The position numbers and the translations under genes are program-made. From Klebsiella africana (GTDB lineage: Bacteria > Pseudomonadota > Gammaproteobacteria > Enterobacterales > Enterobacteriaceae), in assembly GCF_020526085.1 (NCBI RefSeq), contig NZ_CP084874.1, positions 4,340,001 through 4,404,000 of the forward strand: DNA of 64,000 bases. Direction: 5' to 3'. The notes below the pieces were generated by a model. The model was not told the DNA's origin. It saw only the letters and a list, made by a program, of their open reading frames with translations, and ran no database searches. Positions 43,199 to 54,554 of this stretch are shown one piece after another. How positions within the stretch are numbered: the stretch's first letter is position 1; each line of letters begins with the position of its first letter.

Positions 43199-44908
43199 AT
43201 GGCAATTGCGATTGGCCTCGACTTTGGTAGTGACTCAGTCCGCGCCCTGGCGGTGGAATGCGCGTCCGGCACAGAACTGGCGGCAAGCGTGGAGTGGTAT
43301 CCGCGCTGGCGGGAGGGACAGTATTGCGATGGCGCTAACAACCGGTTCCGCCACCACCCGCGAGATTACATCGAGTCCATGGAAGCGGCGCTGAAAAGCG
43401 TACTGGCCTCGTTAAGCGCCGATCAGCGCGCCGATGTCGTGGGCATTGGCGTTGACAGCACCGGCTCAACCCCGGCTCCCGTTGATGCCGAGGGCAACGT
43501 GCTGGCGCTGCGCGCAGAATTCGCTGACAACCCTAACGCCATGTTTGTCCTGTGGAAAGATCACACCGCGGTCGAAGAAGCCGAGGCGATCACCCGCCTG
43601 TGCCATCAGCCAGGCAAAGAGGATTATTCCCGCTATATCGGCGGGATCTACTCCAGCGAATGGTTCTGGGCCAAAATTCTCCACGTCACCCGCGAAGATA
43701 GCGCCGTCGCCGAGACAGCCGCCTCGTGGGTGGAGCTTTGCGACTGGGTGCCCGCCCTGCTCTCTGGCACTACGCGCCCGCAGGATCTGCGCCGCGGCCG
43801 CTGCAGCGCCGGACATAAATCGCTGTGGCACGAAAGCTGGGGCGGTCTGCCGCCGGCCAGCTTCTTCGATGAGCTTGATCCCATCATTAACCAGCATCTG
43901 GCCTGGCCGCTGTTCACCGATACCTGGACGGCCGATGTGCCGGTCGGCACGCTGAGCGCAGAGTGGGCCCAGCGTCTGGGTCTGTCGCAGACTGTGACCA
44001 TCTCCGGCGGCGCCTTCGACTGTCATATGGGCGCCGTTGGCGCCGGGGCACAGCCTAACGCGCTGGTGAAAGTCATCGGCACGTCCACCTGCGACATCCT
44101 GATTGCCGATAAAGAGAGCGTCGGCGACCGTACGGTGAAAGGCATCTGCGGTCAGGTCGATGGCAGCGTGGTTCCACATTTTATTGGCATGGAGGCAGGC
44201 CAGTCCGCCTTCGGCGATATTTACGCCTGGTTTGGCCGCATCCTCGGCTGGCCGCTGGCGCAGCTCGCCCGGCAGCATCCCGAACTCAGCGAGCAGATCA
44301 AAGTCAGCCAGCAGCAGCTTCTGCCGGCCCTCACCGAAGCCTGGGCCAATAACCCGTCGCTGGAACATCTGCCGGTGGTACTCGACTGGTTCAACGGCCG
44401 CCGCACGCCGAATGCCAATCAGCGTCTGAAAGGGGTGATCACCGACCTTAACCTCGCCACCGACGCCCCCGCGCTGTTTGGCGGGCTGATCGCCGCTACC
44501 GCCTTTGGCGCGCGCGCCATTATGGAGTGCTTCACCGAGCAGGGGATCCCGGTTAACAACGTGATGGCCCTCGGCGGTATCGCGCGGAAAAACCAGGTCA
44601 TCATGCAGGCCTGCTGCGACGTGCTGAACCGTCCGCTGCAGATTGTCGCCTCCGATCAGTGCTGCGCGCTGGGGGCGGCTATCTTCGCCGCCGTCGCCGC
44701 CGGCGTCTATGAGGATATTCCAGCCGCCCAGCAGCGGATGGCAAGCCAGGTGGAAACTACCCTGCAGCCGCGTCCGGCGCAGGCGCAACGTTTCGAACAA
44801 CTTTATCAGCGCTACCAGCAGTGGTCGGTCAGCGCCGAACAACACTATCTCCCTTCGGCTGCAAAGGCGGAAAAAGCCCCGCAATCTCAGGCAGCGCTCA
44901 CCCATTAA
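43199..44908 (+). CDS. araB: Ribulokinase
   Basis: FGGY-family kinase phosphorylating L-ribulose. The start at 43199 ([20 protein letters not shown]) follows GGAGTAACAAG and gives 569 residues, against 566 in E. coli. The N-terminal phosphate loop [11 protein letters not shown], the [14 protein letters not shown] motif and the C-terminal [15 protein letters not shown] are conserved. The C-terminal tail ([18 protein letters not shown]) is variable and slightly extended. It is first of araBAD, 10 bp before araA. Confidence 0.97.
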   Translation: MAIAIGLDFGSDSVRALAVECASGTELAASVEWYPRWREGQYCDGANNRFRHHPRDYIESMEAALKSVLASLSADQRADVVGIGVDSTGSTPAPVDAEGNVLALRAEFADNPNAMFVLWKDHTAVEEAEAITRLCHQPGKEDYSRYIGGIYSSEWFWAKILHVTREDSAVAETAASWVELCDWVPALLSGTTRPQDLRRGRCSAGHKSLWHESWGGLPPASFFDELDPIINQHLAWPLFTDTWTADVPVGTLSAEWAQRLGLSQTVTISGGAFDCHMGAVGAGAQPNALVKVIGTSTCDILIADKESVGDRTVKGICGQVDGSVVPHFIGMEAGQSAFGDIYAWFGRILGWPLAQLARQHPELSEQIKVSQQQLLPALTEAWANNPSLEHLPVVLDWFNGRRTPNANQRLKGVITDLNLATDAPALFGGLIAATAFGARAIMECFTEQGIPVNNVMALGGIARKNQVIMQACCDVLNRPLQIVASDQCCALGAAIFAAVAAGVYEDIPAAQQRMASQVETTLQPRPAQAQRFEQLYQRYQQWSVSAEQHYLPSAAKAEKAPQSQAALTH

Positions 44909-44918
44909 GGATACGAAA

Positions 44919-46421
44919 ATGACGATTTTTGATAACTATGAAGTATGGTTCGTTATTGGCAGCCAACATCTGTACGGCCCGGAAGCCCTGCGCCAGGTGA
45001 CGAAGCATGCCGAACATGTGGTGAACAGCCTGAATGCGGAAGCCAAACTGCCGTGCAAACTGGTTCTCAAGCCGCTGGGCACCACCCCGGACGAGATCAC
45101 CCATATCTGCCGCGACGCCAACTATGATGACAAATGCGCCGGGTTAGTGGTCTGGCTGCATACCTTCTCGCCGGCAAAAATGTGGATCAACGGCCTGACT
45201 ATCCTCAATAAGCCGCTGCTGCAGTTCCATACCCAGTACAACGCCGCGCTGCCGTGGGACAGCATCGATATGGACTTTATGAACCTGAACCAGACCGCGC
45301 ACGGCGGCCGCGAGTTCGGCTTCATCGGCGCCCGTATGCGCCAGCAGCACAGCGTGGTAACCGGCCACTGGCAGGATAAAGAAGCCCACCAGCGTATCGG
45401 CGGCTGGATGCGTCAGGCGGTCTCCAAACAGGATACCCGTCAGCTGAAAGTGTGCCGTTTCGGCGATAACATGCGCGAAGTGGCGGTGACCGACGGCGAT
45501 AAAGTCGCCGCGCAGATCAAATTTGGCTTCTCGGTGAATACCTGGGCGGTCGGCGATCTGGTGCAGGTGGTCAACAGCATCAGCGATGGCGATATCAGCG
45601 CCCTGGTCGATGAATATGAGAGCAGCTACCGTCTGACCCCAGCGGCGCAGGTTCACGGCGACAAGCGCCAGAACGTGCTGGACGCCGCGCGCATTGAGCT
45701 GGGGATGAAACGCTTCCTTGAACAAGGTGGTTTCCACGCCTTTACCACCACCTTTGAAGATCTCCACGGCCTGAAACAGCTCCCGGGGCTCGCCGTGCAG
45801 CGCCTGATGCAGCAGGGCTACGGCTTTGCCGGCGAGGGCGACTGGAAAACCGCCGCTCTGCTTCGCATCATGAAGGTGATGTCAACTGGTCTGCAGGGCG
45901 GCACCTCCTTTATGGAGGATTACACCTACCACTTCGACAACGGCAACGATCTGGTGCTCGGCTCCCACATGCTGGAAGTGTGCCCGACGATCGCCACCGC
46001 CGAGAAACCGATCCTCGACGTCCAGCCGTTGGGCATTGGCGGTAAAGCGGATCCGGCACGCCTGATCTTCAATACCCAGACCGGCCCGGCGATTGTCGCC
46101 AGCCTGATTGACCTGGGGGATCGCTTCCGTCTGCTGGTCAACACCATCGAAACCGTCCCGACGCCGCACGATCTGCCGAAGCTGCCAGTGGCCAACGCCC
46201 TGTGGAAAGCACAACCGGATCTGCGTACCGCTTCGGAAGCCTGGATCATCGCCGGTGGCGCGCACCATACCGTCTTCAGCCATGCGCTGAACCTCGACGA
46301 TATGCGCCAGTTTGCCGAGCTGCACAATATCGAGCTGACCGTTATCGACAACGACACCCGCCTGCCGTCCTTCAAGGACGCGCTGCGCTGGAATGAAGTC
46401 TATTACGGTTCAAAACGCTAA
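44919..46421 (+). CDS. araA: L-arabinose isomerase
   Basis: Mn2+-dependent isomerase of arabinose to ribulose, 500 residues as in E. coli. The start at 44919 ([20 protein letters not shown]) follows TAAGGATACGAAA; a much longer in-frame extension runs back into araB and is spurious. Catalytic glutamate regions lie in [15 protein letters not shown] and MEDYTYHF, with metal-binding histidines in GSHMLEVCP and [11 protein letters not shown]. Confidence 0.97.
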   Translation: MTIFDNYEVWFVIGSQHLYGPEALRQVTKHAEHVVNSLNAEAKLPCKLVLKPLGTTPDEITHICRDANYDDKCAGLVVWLHTFSPAKMWINGLTILNKPLLQFHTQYNAALPWDSIDMDFMNLNQTAHGGREFGFIGARMRQQHSVVTGHWQDKEAHQRIGGWMRQAVSKQDTRQLKVCRFGDNMREVAVTDGDKVAAQIKFGFSVNTWAVGDLVQVVNSISDGDISALVDEYESSYRLTPAAQVHGDKRQNVLDAARIELGMKRFLEQGGFHAFTTTFEDLHGLKQLPGLAVQRLMQQGYGFAGEGDWKTAALLRIMKVMSTGLQGGTSFMEDYTYHFDNGNDLVLGSHMLEVCPTIATAEKPILDVQPLGIGGKADPARLIFNTQTGPAIVASLIDLGDRFRLLVNTIETVPTPHDLPKLPVANALWKAQPDLRTASEAWIIAGGAHHTVFSHALNLDDMRQFAELHNIELTVIDNDTRLPSFKDALRWNEVYYGSKR

Positions 46422-46429
46422 GAGGCCGC

Positions 46430-46773
46430 CCCTCACCCTAACCCTCTCCCCAGAGGGGAGAGGGAACCGACCGGCGCGGTGTCATCTTTCCCCTCCCCCT
46501 TTGGAAGAGGGTCGGGATGAGGGGAACCGACCCGGCGCGGTGTCAACTTTCTCCCTCTCCCTTTGGGAGAGGGTCGGGGTGAGGGGAACCGACCGGCGCG
46601 GTGTCATCTTTCCCCTCCCCCTTTGGGAGAGGGTCGGGATGAGGGGAACCGACCGGCGCGGTGTCAACTTTCTCCCTCTCCCTTTGGGAGAGGGTCGGGA
46701 TGAGGGGAACCGACCGGCGCGGTGTCAACTTTCTCCCTCTCCCTTTGGGAGAGGGTCGGGGTGAGGGGAACCC
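46430..46773. repeat. 61-bp tandem repeat array between araA and araD
   Basis: Five head-to-tail units of 60-62 bp begin at 46465, 46525, 46587, 46647 and 46708, after a diverged half-unit from 46430. Each unit reads AACCGACCGGCGCGGTGTCA, then a C/T-rich hairpin (CCCTCTCCC-TTTG-GGAGAGGG), then TCGGGATGAGGGG. Two subtypes are visible: TCATCTTTCCCCTCCCC in units 1 and 3, and TCAACTTTCTCCCTCTCC in units 2, 4 and 5. The hairpin resembles the REP-like CCCTCTCCC elements common in enterobacteria. No protein is supported here. Confidence 0.95.
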
Positions 46774-46799
46774 AACTCGCCTGCTATTCGGAGCACACT

Positions 46800-47495
46800 A
46801 TGTTAGAAGATCTTAAACGCCAGGTCCTCGAAGCTAACCTGGCCCTGCCAAAGCATAATCTGGTGACCTTAACCTGGGGTAACGTCAGCGCCGTCGACCG
46901 TGACCAGGGCGTACTGGTTATCAAACCCTCTGGCGTGGATTACAGCGTGATGACCGCCGACGATATGGTGGTGGTCAGTCTGGAGACCGGCGAGGTGGTG
47001 GAAGGCAATAAAAAGCCCTCATCGGATACCCCGACCCATCGTCTGCTGTATCAGGCCTTCCCGACGCTGGGCGGCATTGTGCATACCCACTCGCGCCACG
47101 CCACCATCTGGGCGCAGGCCGGACAATCCATTCCAGCGACCGGCACCACCCACGCTGACTATTTTTATGGCCCGGTCCCCTGCACCCGGTTGATGACCGA
47201 TGCGGAGATCAACGGCGAATATGAGTGGGAAACCGGCAACGTGATTGTCGAAACCTTCCGCCAGCAGAGCATCGACCCGGCGCAGATGCCCGGCGTGCTG
47301 GTGCATTCCCACGGCCCGTTCGCCTGGGGCAAGAACGCCGAAGATGCGGTGCATAATGCCATCGTGCTGGAGGAGATCGCCTATATGGGGATATTCTGCC
47401 GCCAGCTGGCGCCGCAGCTGCCGGCTATGCAGCAGACGCTGCTCGATAAGCACTATCTGCGTAAGCACGGAGCCAAAGCCTACTACGGCCAGTAA
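46800..47495 (+). CDS. araD: L-ribulose-5-phosphate 4-epimerase
   Basis: Zn2+-dependent class II aldolase-type epimerase making D-xylulose 5-phosphate. The ATG at 46800 follows CGGAGCACACT and gives 231 residues ([20 protein letters not shown]), the E. coli length; the frame extends back into the repeat array but that part is not a family sequence. Zinc histidines are in THSRHATIW and later in HSHGPFAWG. It is separated from araA by 378 bp of mostly repeat DNA. Confidence 0.97.
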   Translation: MLEDLKRQVLEANLALPKHNLVTLTWGNVSAVDRDQGVLVIKPSGVDYSVMTADDMVVVSLETGEVVEGNKKPSSDTPTHRLLYQAFPTLGGIVHTHSRHATIWAQAGQSIPATGTTHADYFYGPVPCTRLMTDAEINGEYEWETGNVIVETFRQQSIDPAQMPGVLVHSHGPFAWGKNAEDAVHNAIVLEEIAYMGIFCRQLAPQLPAMQQTLLDKHYLRKHGAKAYYGQ

Positions 47496-47544
47496 TCACC
47501 CTGCTCGCGCTGCGCTTAGCAGGCCTACGGCTCTGCACCGTCTG

Positions 47545-47580
47545 GTAGCCCGGATAAGGCGCAAGCCGCAATCCGGGACA
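47545..47580. repeat. REP palindrome after araD
   Basis: TGGTAGCCCGGATAAGGCGC continues into AAGCCGCAATCCGGGACA. CCCGGAT (47549-47555) pairs with ATCCGGG (47571-47577) with an inner GGC/GCC pairing, a typical enterobacterial REP, probably protecting the araBAD mRNA 3' end. Confidence 0.8.
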
Positions 47581-47597
47581 ACCTTAGCGCCTAACAC

Positions 47598-47613
47598 CTG
47601 TATAAAACCCCAG
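47598..47613. promoter_or_regulatory. LexA box of polB
   Basis: CTGTATAAAACCCCAG fits CTGT-N8-ACAG with one mismatch and differs by one base from the E. coli polB (dinA) LexA site as I recall it (CTGTATAAAACCACAG). It overlaps the -35 region of the promoter below. Confidence 0.88.
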
Positions 47614-47624
47614 CACCCATCATG

Positions 47625-47654
47625 AAACCAGGCTATAATCAGGCCTGGTTTTTT
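47625..47654 (+). terminator. araBAD terminator whose loop holds the polB -10 box
   Basis: AAACCAGGC (47625-47633) and GCCTGGTTT (47643-47651) form a perfect 9-bp stem followed by T (to 47654). The loop is TATAATCAG, so the polB -10 hexamer TATAAT (47634-47639) is the loop itself. A start about 7 bp downstream falls within the second arm. Confidence 0.8.
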
Positions 47655-47670
47655 ATCATTGAGAGCACCC

Positions 47671-50028
47671 GTGACCCAGCCACGAGCAGGTTTTTTACTC
47701 ACCCGTCACTGGCGGGACACTCCGCAGGGCACCGAACTGTCCTTCTGGCTGGCCACCGACGATGGCCCGCTGCAAGTCACGCTGCCGCCGCAGGAGTCCG
47801 TCGCCTTTATCCCTGAAGCGCAGCAGGCGCAAGCTGAGCGACTGCTGCAGGGTGAAAAAGGGCTCCGCTTCGCCCCGCTGGCCCTGAAAGATTTCCACCG
47901 TCAGCCCGTTGTCGGTCTCTACTGCCGCGCCCATCGCCAGCTGATGCGGCTGGAGAAGATGCTCCGCGACAGCGGCGTCACCGTTTACGAAGGCGATATT
48001 CGCCCGCCGGAGCGCTATCTGATGGAGCGCTTTATCACCGCTCCAGTGTGGGTGGAAGGCGAAACGCGCGGTTCGCAGTTGGTCAACGCGCGCATGAAGC
48101 CAAACCCTGACTATCGTCCGCCGCTGAAATGGGTGTCGCTGGATATCGAAACCAGCCGCCACGGCGAGCTGTACTGCATCGGCCTGGAAGGCTGCGGTCA
48201 GCGGGTGGTCTACATGCTTGGCCCCGAACCGGAAACGCCGCCAGACGTCGATTTCGATCTGGTCTACGTCGCCAGCCGTCCCCTGCTGCTGGAAAAGCTC
48301 AACGCCTGGTTTGCCGAACACGACCCTGACGTGCTGATCGGCTGGAACGTGGTGCAGTTCGATCTGCGCGTCCTGCAAAAGCACGCCGAACGCTATCGTA
48401 TCCCGCTGCGCCTCGGCCGCGGTAACAGCGAGCTGGAGTGGCGCGAACACGGCTTCAAAAATGGCGTCTTCTTCGCCCAGGCCAACGGCCGGCTGATTAT
48501 TGACGGCATCGACGCGCTGAAATCAGCGTTCTGGAATTTCTCCTCCTTTTCGCTGGAGGCGGTGGCCCGCGAGCTGCTGGGTGAAGGCAAAGCCATCGAC
48601 AACCCATGGGATCGGATGGATGAGATCGATCGCCGGTTTCATGAAGACAAACCGGCGCTGGCCATCTATAACCTGCAGGATTGCGAACTGGTGACGCGGA
48701 TTTTCCACAAAACGGAGATCATGCCATTTCTGCTCGAGCGGTCGACGGTCAACGGCCTGCCCGCCGACCGCCACGGCGGCTCGGTCGCCGCTTTCAGCCA
48801 TCTCTATTTTCCACGCATGCACCGCCTGGGTTACGTGGCGCCAAACCTCGGTGACGTGCCGCCCCAGGCGAGCCCCGGCGGCTACGTAATGGACTCCCGC
48901 CCCGGTCTGTATGACTCGGTGCTGGTGCTGGACTATAAAAGCCTGTATCCGTCGATCATCCGTACCTTTTTAATCGATCCGGTCGGCCTGGTTGAAGGGC
49001 TGGCGCAACCCGATGACCAGCACAGTATTGAGGGCTTCCTCGGCGCCCGCTTCTCGCGAGACAAGCACTGCCTGCCGGGGATTGTCAGCCAGATCTGGCA
49101 CGGCCGCGACGAAGCCAAGCGCCAGCACAATAAGCCGCTCTCACAGGCGCTGAAGATCATCATGAACGCCTTTTACGGCGTGCTGGGCACCAGCGCCTGC
49201 CGCTTCTTCGACCCACGTCTCGCCTCGTCGATCACCATGCGCGGCCATGCGATCATGCGCCAGACCAAAGCGTTAATTGAAGCCAAAGGCTATGACGTTA
49301 TCTACGGCGATACCGACTCCACCTTCGTCTGGCTTAAGCGCCCGCACAGCGAAGCGCAGGCGGCGGAGATCGGCCGCGAGCTGGTCAGCGATGTCAATGA
49401 CTGGTGGGCGCAGGAGCTTGGCAAAAGCCAGCTTACCAGCGCCCTGGAACTGGAGTATGAAACCCACTTCAGCCGCTTTTTAATGCCGACGATCCGCGGC
49501 GCCGATACCGGCAGCAAGAAGCGTTATGCCGGGATGATTCAGGAGGGCGATGCCCAGCGCATGGTCTTTAAGGGTCTGGAAACGGTGCGTACCGACTGGA
49601 CGCCGCTGGCCCAGCAGTTTCAACAGGAGTTATACCTGCGTATCTTCCGCCATCAGCCGTATCAGGATTATGTGCGGGAGACTATCGCCAGGCTGATGAA
49701 CGGCGAGCTCGACGAACAGCTGGTTTATCGCAAACGCCTGCGCCGCCCCCTGGCGGAGTACCAGCGTAACGTACCGCCGCACGTGCGCGCCGCGCGGCTA
49801 GCCGATGAACACAACGTGAAGCGTGGGCGGGCGCAGCAGTATCAGCAGCGCGGTACCATCAAATACGTCTGGACCACCAGCGGCCCGGAGCCGGTGGATT
49901 ACCAGCAGTCGCCGCTCGATTACGATCACTATTTAACAAAGCAGTTGCAGCCGGTGGCGGAAGGGATCCTGCCCTTCGTCAACGATGACTTTGCTACAAT
50001 AGTGACAGGACAGTTGGGGCTATTTTGA
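47671..50028 (+). CDS. polB: DNA polymerase II
   Basis: SOS-induced B-family polymerase with proofreading, acting in translesion synthesis and replication restart. The start is the GTG at 47671 after GAGAGCACCC, giving 785 residues against 783 in E. coli; an in-frame TTG four codons earlier is less likely. The exonuclease motif is [15 protein letters not shown], motif [13 protein letters not shown], motif [13 protein letters not shown] and motif C YGDTDSTF. The C-terminal tail QLGLF is the beta-clamp binding motif. Confidence 0.97.
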   Translation: MTQPRAGFLLTRHWRDTPQGTELSFWLATDDGPLQVTLPPQESVAFIPEAQQAQAERLLQGEKGLRFAPLALKDFHRQPVVGLYCRAHRQLMRLEKMLRDSGVTVYEGDIRPPERYLMERFITAPVWVEGETRGSQLVNARMKPNPDYRPPLKWVSLDIETSRHGELYCIGLEGCGQRVVYMLGPEPETPPDVDFDLVYVASRPLLLEKLNAWFAEHDPDVLIGWNVVQFDLRVLQKHAERYRIPLRLGRGNSELEWREHGFKNGVFFAQANGRLIIDGIDALKSAFWNFSSFSLEAVARELLGEGKAIDNPWDRMDEIDRRFHEDKPALAIYNLQDCELVTRIFHKTEIMPFLLERSTVNGLPADRHGGSVAAFSHLYFPRMHRLGYVAPNLGDVPPQASPGGYVMDSRPGLYDSVLVLDYKSLYPSIIRTFLIDPVGLVEGLAQPDDQHSIEGFLGARFSRDKHCLPGIVSQIWHGRDEAKRQHNKPLSQALKIIMNAFYGVLGTSACRFFDPRLASSITMRGHAIMRQTKALIEAKGYDVIYGDTDSTFVWLKRPHSEAQAAEIGRELVSDVNDWWAQELGKSQLTSALELEYETHFSRFLMPTIRGADTGSKKRYAGMIQEGDAQRMVFKGLETVRTDWTPLAQQFQQELYLRIFRHQPYQDYVRETIARLMNGELDEQLVYRKRLRRPLAEYQRNVPPHVRAARLADEHNVKRGRAQQYQQRGTIKYVWTTSGPEPVDYQQSPLDYDHYLTKQLQPVAEGILPFVNDDFATIVTGQLGLF

Positions 50029-50215
50029 TTTTTTGTCACCCATTCCACGGGCACGAAAGCCTAAAAATGAAGCGTGAGGAGAACGTGACGAACGTTCTGC
50101 CATCCAGTAATATAGCGCCCTTTCCATTCCTGGCCCCAATTTTGACGCATCTCCGATTGTTCATGGAGATGATCAACTATTGCCTGCAATTAAAGAACTA
50201 AAGAGCCGAACATAT

Positions 50216-53122
50216 ATGCCTTTTACACTTGGTCAACGCTGGATTAGCGACACAGAGAGCGAACTAGGATTAGGGACGGTGGTAGCGCTGGATGCGCGCA
50301 TGGTCACTCTCCTTTTCCCCGCCATCGGCGAAAACCGTCTGTACTCTCGCAACGATTCCCCAATCACCCGCGTGATGTTTAACCCGGGCGACACCATTAC
50401 CAGCCATGAAGGCTGGCAGCTCCACGTTGACAAAGTGAATGAAGAGAACGGGCTGCTGTCCTACACCGGCACCCGCCTGGACACCCAGGAAGCGAACGTC
50501 ACCCTGCGTGAAGTGCTGCTCGACAGCAAACTGGTATTCAGCAAACCGCAGGACCGCCTGTTCGCCGGCCAAATCGACCGCATGGATCGCTTTGCTCTAC
50601 GCTACCGCGCACGCAAGTTCCAGAGCGAGCAGTACCGTATGCCGTGGAGCGGCCTGCGCGGCCAGCGCACCAGCCTGATCCCGCACCAGCTGCATATCGC
50701 TCACGACGTGGGCCGTCGTCACGCGCCGCGCGTCCTGCTGGCGGACGAGGTAGGTCTCGGTAAAACCATTGAAGCCGGGATGATCCTGCATCAGCAGCTG
50801 CTCTCCGGCGCCGCCGAGCGCGTGCTGATCGTGGTCCCGGAAACCCTCCAGCACCAGTGGCTGGTGGAGATGCTGCGCCGCTTCAATCTGCGCTTCTCGC
50901 TGTTCGACGACGAGCGCTACGCCGAAGCGCAGCACGATGCCTACAACCCGTTCGAAACCGAACAGCTGGTGATCTGCTCTTTAGACTTCGTGCGCCGCAG
51001 CAAGCAACGCCTGGAGCACCTGTGCGACGCCGAGTGGGACCTGATGGTGGTCGACGAAGCGCATCACCTGGTGTGGAGCGAAGAGGCGCCGAGCCGTGAA
51101 TATCAGGCCATTGAACAGCTGGCTGAGCGCGTGCCGGGTATCCTGCTGCTGACCGCGACGCCGGAACAGCTGGGGATGGAGAGCCACTTTGCGCGCCTGC
51201 GTCTGCTGGATCCGAACCGCTTCCACGATTTCGCGCAGTTTGTTGAAGAACAACAGAACTACCGCCCGGTCGCCGACGCCGTTGCCCTGCTGCTGGCGGG
51301 CAACAAGCTGAGCGACAGTGAGCTCAATACCCTGGGCGATCTGATCGGTGAGCAGGATATCGAGCCGCTGCTGCAGGCCGCCAACAGCGATCGTGAAGAT
51401 GCTCAGGCCGCGCGCCAGGAGCTGGTCTCGATGCTGATGGACCGCCACGGCACCAGCCGCGTACTGTTCCGTAATACCCGTAACGGCGTGAAAGGTTTCC
51501 CGAAACGCGAGCTGCACACCATTCGCCTGCCGCTGCCGACCCAGTACCAAACAGCCATCAAAGTCTCCGGCATTATGGGCGCGCGCAAAACCGCGGAAGA
51601 GCGTGCGCGCGACATGCTCTACCCGGAGCAGATTTATCAGGAATTTGAAGGTGATACCGGAACCTGGTGGAACTTCGACCCGCGCGTCGAATGGCTGATG
51701 GGCTACCTCACCAGCCACCGTTCGCAGAAGGTACTGGTAATCTGCGCCAAGGCCGCCACCGCCCTGCAGCTGGAGCAGGTGCTGCGCGAGCGCGAAGGCA
51801 TCCGCGCCGCGGTGTTCCATGAAGGGATGTCGATTATCGAACGCGACCGCGCCGCGGCGTGGTTTGCCGAAGAAGACACCGGCGCCCAGGTGCTGCTGTG
51901 TTCCGAAATTGGCTCCGAAGGGCGTAACTTCCAGTTCGCCAGCAACCTGGTAATGTTCGATCTGCCGTTTAACCCGGACCTGCTGGAGCAGCGTATCGGC
52001 CGTCTCGACCGTATCGGCCAGGCGCACGATATCCAGATCCACGTGCCGTATCTGGAGAAAACCGCGCAGTCGGTGCTGGTGCGCTGGTATCACGAAGGCC
52101 TCGACGCCTTCGAACATACTTGCCCGACCGGCCGGACCGTCTACGACAGCGTCCATGACGAACTGATTAACTACCTGGCGGCACCGGAATCCACCGACGG
52201 CTTTGACGATCTGATCAAATCCTGCCGCCAACAGCATGACGCCCTGAAGGCGCAGCTGGAGCAGGGCCGCGACCGTCTGCTGGAGATCCACTCCAACGGC
52301 GGCGAGAAAGCCCAGGCCCTGGCGGAGAGCATCGAAGAGCAGGATGACGACACCAGTCTGATCGCCTTCTCGATGAACCTGTTCGATATCGTCGGCATCA
52401 ACCAGGATGACCGCGGTGAAAACCTGATCGTCCTCACCCCGTCCGACCACATGCTGGTGCCGGATTTCCCGGGCCTGCCGGAAGACGGTTGCACCATTAC
52501 CTTCGAACGTGACGTGGCGCTGTCGCGTGAAGACGCGCAGTTCATCACCTGGGAGCACCCGCTGATCCGCAACGGTCTGGACCTGATCCTCTCCGGCGAT
52601 ACCGGTAGCAGCACCATTTCCCTGCTGAAGAATAAAGCGCTGCCGGTCGGCACCCTGCTGCTGGAACTGATCTATGTCGTCGAAGCGCAGGCGCCGAAAC
52701 AGCTGCAGCTTAACCGCTTCCTGCCGGCGACCCCGGTTCGCCTGCTGCTGGATAAAAACGGCAACAACCTCGCCGCGCAGGTGGAGTTTGAAAGCTTTAA
52801 TCGCCAGCTGAGCGCGGTCAACCGCCATACCGGCAGCAAGCTGGTCAACGCGGTGCAGCAGGACGTTCACGCGATTTTGCAGCAGGGTGAAGCGCAGATA
52901 GCCAAAGCAGCACAGGCGCTGATCGACACCGCGCGTAATGAAGCCGATGATAAGCTGACAGCGGAGCTGTCCCGTCTGGAAGCGCTGAAGGCAGTGAACC
53001 CGAACATCCGTGACGACGAACTGGCGGCGATCGAAAGTAACCGTCAGCAGGTGCTGGAGGCGCTGGGACAGGCCGGATGGCGTCTGGACGCGCTGCGTCT
53101 GATCGTCGTCACCCACCAGTAA
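50216..53122 (+). CDS. rapA: RNA polymerase recycling ATPase RapA
   Basis: SWI2/SNF2 ATPase (older name hepA) that binds RNA polymerase and promotes its recycling. The start at 50216 ([20 protein letters not shown]) gives 968 residues, the E. coli length; an in-frame extension of 12 residues is not in the family. Helicase motifs: [14 protein letters not shown] (I), [10 protein letters not shown] (II), [11 protein letters not shown] (III) and the late [11 protein letters not shown] (VI). It lies 187 bp after polB and 11 bp before rluA. Confidence 0.97.
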   Translation: MPFTLGQRWISDTESELGLGTVVALDARMVTLLFPAIGENRLYSRNDSPITRVMFNPGDTITSHEGWQLHVDKVNEENGLLSYTGTRLDTQEANVTLREVLLDSKLVFSKPQDRLFAGQIDRMDRFALRYRARKFQSEQYRMPWSGLRGQRTSLIPHQLHIAHDVGRRHAPRVLLADEVGLGKTIEAGMILHQQLLSGAAERVLIVVPETLQHQWLVEMLRRFNLRFSLFDDERYAEAQHDAYNPFETEQLVICSLDFVRRSKQRLEHLCDAEWDLMVVDEAHHLVWSEEAPSREYQAIEQLAERVPGILLLTATPEQLGMESHFARLRLLDPNRFHDFAQFVEEQQNYRPVADAVALLLAGNKLSDSELNTLGDLIGEQDIEPLLQAANSDREDAQAARQELVSMLMDRHGTSRVLFRNTRNGVKGFPKRELHTIRLPLPTQYQTAIKVSGIMGARKTAEERARDMLYPEQIYQEFEGDTGTWWNFDPRVEWLMGYLTSHRSQKVLVICAKAATALQLEQVLREREGIRAAVFHEGMSIIERDRAAAWFAEEDTGAQVLLCSEIGSEGRNFQFASNLVMFDLPFNPDLLEQRIGRLDRIGQAHDIQIHVPYLEKTAQSVLVRWYHEGLDAFEHTCPTGRTVYDSVHDELINYLAAPESTDGFDDLIKSCRQQHDALKAQLEQGRDRLLEIHSNGGEKAQALAESIEEQDDDTSLIAFSMNLFDIVGINQDDRGENLIVLTPSDHMLVPDFPGLPEDGCTITFERDVALSREDAQFITWEHPLIRNGLDLILSGDTGSSTISLLKNKALPVGTLLLELIYVVEAQAPKQLQLNRFLPATPVRLLLDKNGNNLAAQVEFESFNRQLSAVNRHTGSKLVNAVQQDVHAILQQGEAQIAKAAQALIDTARNEADDKLTAELSRLEALKAVNPNIRDDELAAIESNRQQVLEALGQAGWRLDALRLIVVTHQ

Positions 53123-53133
53123 CGGAACGCGAA

Positions 53134-53793
53134 ATGGCGATGGAAAACTACAATCCGCCGCAGGATCCCTGGCTGGTGATCCTGTATCAGGATGAACACA
53201 TCATGGTGGTCAACAAGCCAAGTGGCTTGTTGTCCGTGCCCGGCAGGCTGGAGGAGCATAAAGACAGCGTGATGACGCGTATCCAGCGCGATTTCCCGCA
53301 GGCCGAATCGGTGCATCGCCTGGATATGGCCACCAGCGGCGTGATTGTGGTGGCGCTGAAAAAGGCCGCCGAGCGTGAACTAAAGCGTCAGTTCCGCGAG
53401 CGCGAGCCGAAGAAACAGTACGTCGCCCGCGTCTGGGGCCATCCGCAGCCGGCGGAAGGTCTGGTGGATTTACCGCTAATTTGCGACTGGCCGAACCGGC
53501 CAAAGCAGAAGGTGTGTTATGAAACCGGCAAAGCGGCGCAAACCGAGTATGAGGTGCTGGAGTACGCTGAGGATAACACCGCCCGCGTGCGCCTGAAGCC
53601 GATTACCGGGCGTTCGCACCAGCTGCGGGTACATATGCTGGCGCTGGGGCATCCGATCCTTGGCGACCGCTTCTACGCCACCCCGGAAGCGCTGGCGATG
53701 GCCCCGCGCCTGCTACTGCATGCAGAAACGTTAACCATCACCCATCCCGCCTACGGCAACGCGATGACCTTTCGCGCGCCGATCGACTTTTAG
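53134..53793 (+). CDS. rluA: Dual-specificity tRNA/23S rRNA pseudouridine synthase
   Basis: Forms pseudouridine at 23S rRNA position 746 and tRNA position 32. The start at 53134 (MAMENYNPPQDPWLVILYQD) after CGGAACGCGAA gives 219 residues as in E. coli. The catalytic aspartate is D64 in VHRLDMATSG. RluA-family blocks ITGRSHQLRVHM and LGHPILGDRFYA are present. Confidence 0.97.
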   Translation: MAMENYNPPQDPWLVILYQDEHIMVVNKPSGLLSVPGRLEEHKDSVMTRIQRDFPQAESVHRLDMATSGVIVVALKKAAERELKRQFREREPKKQYVARVWGHPQPAEGLVDLPLICDWPNRPKQKVCYETGKAAQTEYEVLEYAEDNTARVRLKPITGRSHQLRVHMLALGHPILGDRFYATPEALAMAPRLLLHAETLTITHPAYGNAMTFRAPIDF

Positions 53794-53798
53794 GATGT

Positions 53799-53823
53799 CC
53801 CCGGTAGCGCCTTGCCGCCGGGG
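53799..53823. terminator. Hairpin between rluA and citX
   Basis: CCCCGG and CCGGGG enclose a 13-base centre with further pairing, in the 42-bp gap between convergent genes. There is no strong T tract. Confidence 0.55.
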
Positions 53824-53835
53824 AATACTGACCCG

Positions 53836-54375
53836 TTAGTCGCGGGCAAACCACGCATCAATCATCTGCTCAACGCGGGCCACGACGAGATCGGTGTCGT
53901 GACGACGGCTGCGCGCGCAGGCGTGCGCCGGCTCATCGCACAGCAGGCAGCGGCGCTGCGACTCACCCAGCGACTGGCGTCCCACCAGCCCGTTCTGCGG
54001 ACAGATCACATCGATATCCCACAGGCGTCCCAGCGGATGGCTCTGCTCCAGCGTACTGCACATCGCTTTGATTTCGCTGGCCGGATACGCCACGCACCAC
54101 AGCGCTTCTGGCCCGGTCGGCAGCCACAGCACTTGACGATCCAGCGTTTGCCAGCGGTGCTTCCACAGCAGCTGGTCGCAGGCCTGGAGGGCAACGCCCA
54201 TCATGTTGCGATAGCGAATGCTGTCCTTCACCGCCCCCGGGGTCACCAGGGTCAGGGAAATAACAGGCTGCTGATAATGGGCCAGCCAGTCGGCCTGACG
54301 GGCTGCACGCTGCTCTTTCGCCGCCAGCAATGCGTCGATGCTGACGCCCGCCTGGGCGGGAGTATCCACTGACAT
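53836..54375 (-). CDS. citX: Holo-citrate lyase synthase CitX
   Basis: Transfers the 2'-(5''-triphosphoribosyl)-3'-dephospho-CoA prosthetic group to the acyl carrier subunit of citrate lyase. The family motif HPLGRLWDIDVICP and the C-terminal RRCLLCDEPAHACARSRR cysteine region are clear. The ATG at 54375 follows AGGAGAGGAATTA and gives 179 residues. No citrate lyase subunits (citD, citE, citF) are present in this window, so the substrate protein must be encoded elsewhere. This agrees with the split arrangement known in K. pneumoniae, where citX pairs with citW. Confidence 0.92.
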   Translation of the reverse strand: MSVDTPAQAGVSIDALLAAKEQRAARQADWLAHYQQPVISLTLVTPGAVKDSIRYRNMMGVALQACDQLLWKHRWQTLDRQVLWLPTGPEALWCVAYPASEIKAMCSTLEQSHPLGRLWDIDVICPQNGLVGRQSLGESQRRCLLCDEPAHACARSRRHDTDLVVARVEQMIDAWFARD

Positions 54376-54463
54376 TAATTCCTCTCCTACATATGATAAA
54401 TGCGACAGCGCCTGGACTGTCATGATGATGGTTGCGATAGCCGATCGCGCGCTGATTGTAACG

Positions 54464-54514
54464 CTAAATGCGGAGCATTTAGGATACAGAACGCAGATAT
54501 TTTCGGCGTTCTGT
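54464..54514. other. Two adjacent hairpins between citW and citX
   Basis: CTAAATGC-GGA-GCATTTAG (54464-54482) is followed by ACAGAACGC and GCGTTCTGT as perfect 9-bp arms (54486-54514). Neither has a T tract. They lie in the citW-citX intercistronic gap and could lower citX expression or block mRNA decay. Confidence 0.5.
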
Positions 54515-54554
54515 AGCGGAAAATAGCAGGTTTATCGCTGAGAGCAGCGTTAAA

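Noticed and set aside
43466..44905. 479-codon open frame antisense to araB
   Set aside because: Antisense shadow of ribulokinase with no family resemblance.
46393..46764. Open frames through the araA-araD repeat array
   Set aside because: The translation only repeats the DNA unit ([17 protein letters not shown]); the array has no start signals and is better explained as non-coding tandem repeats.
46465..46773. CRISPR array
   Set aside because: The units are repeated along their whole length with no unique spacers, and no cas genes are nearby.
50981..53116. 711-codon open frame antisense to rapA
   Set aside because: It is complementary to a conserved ATPase gene; low-complexity, Arg/Gln-rich translation typical of an antisense shadow.
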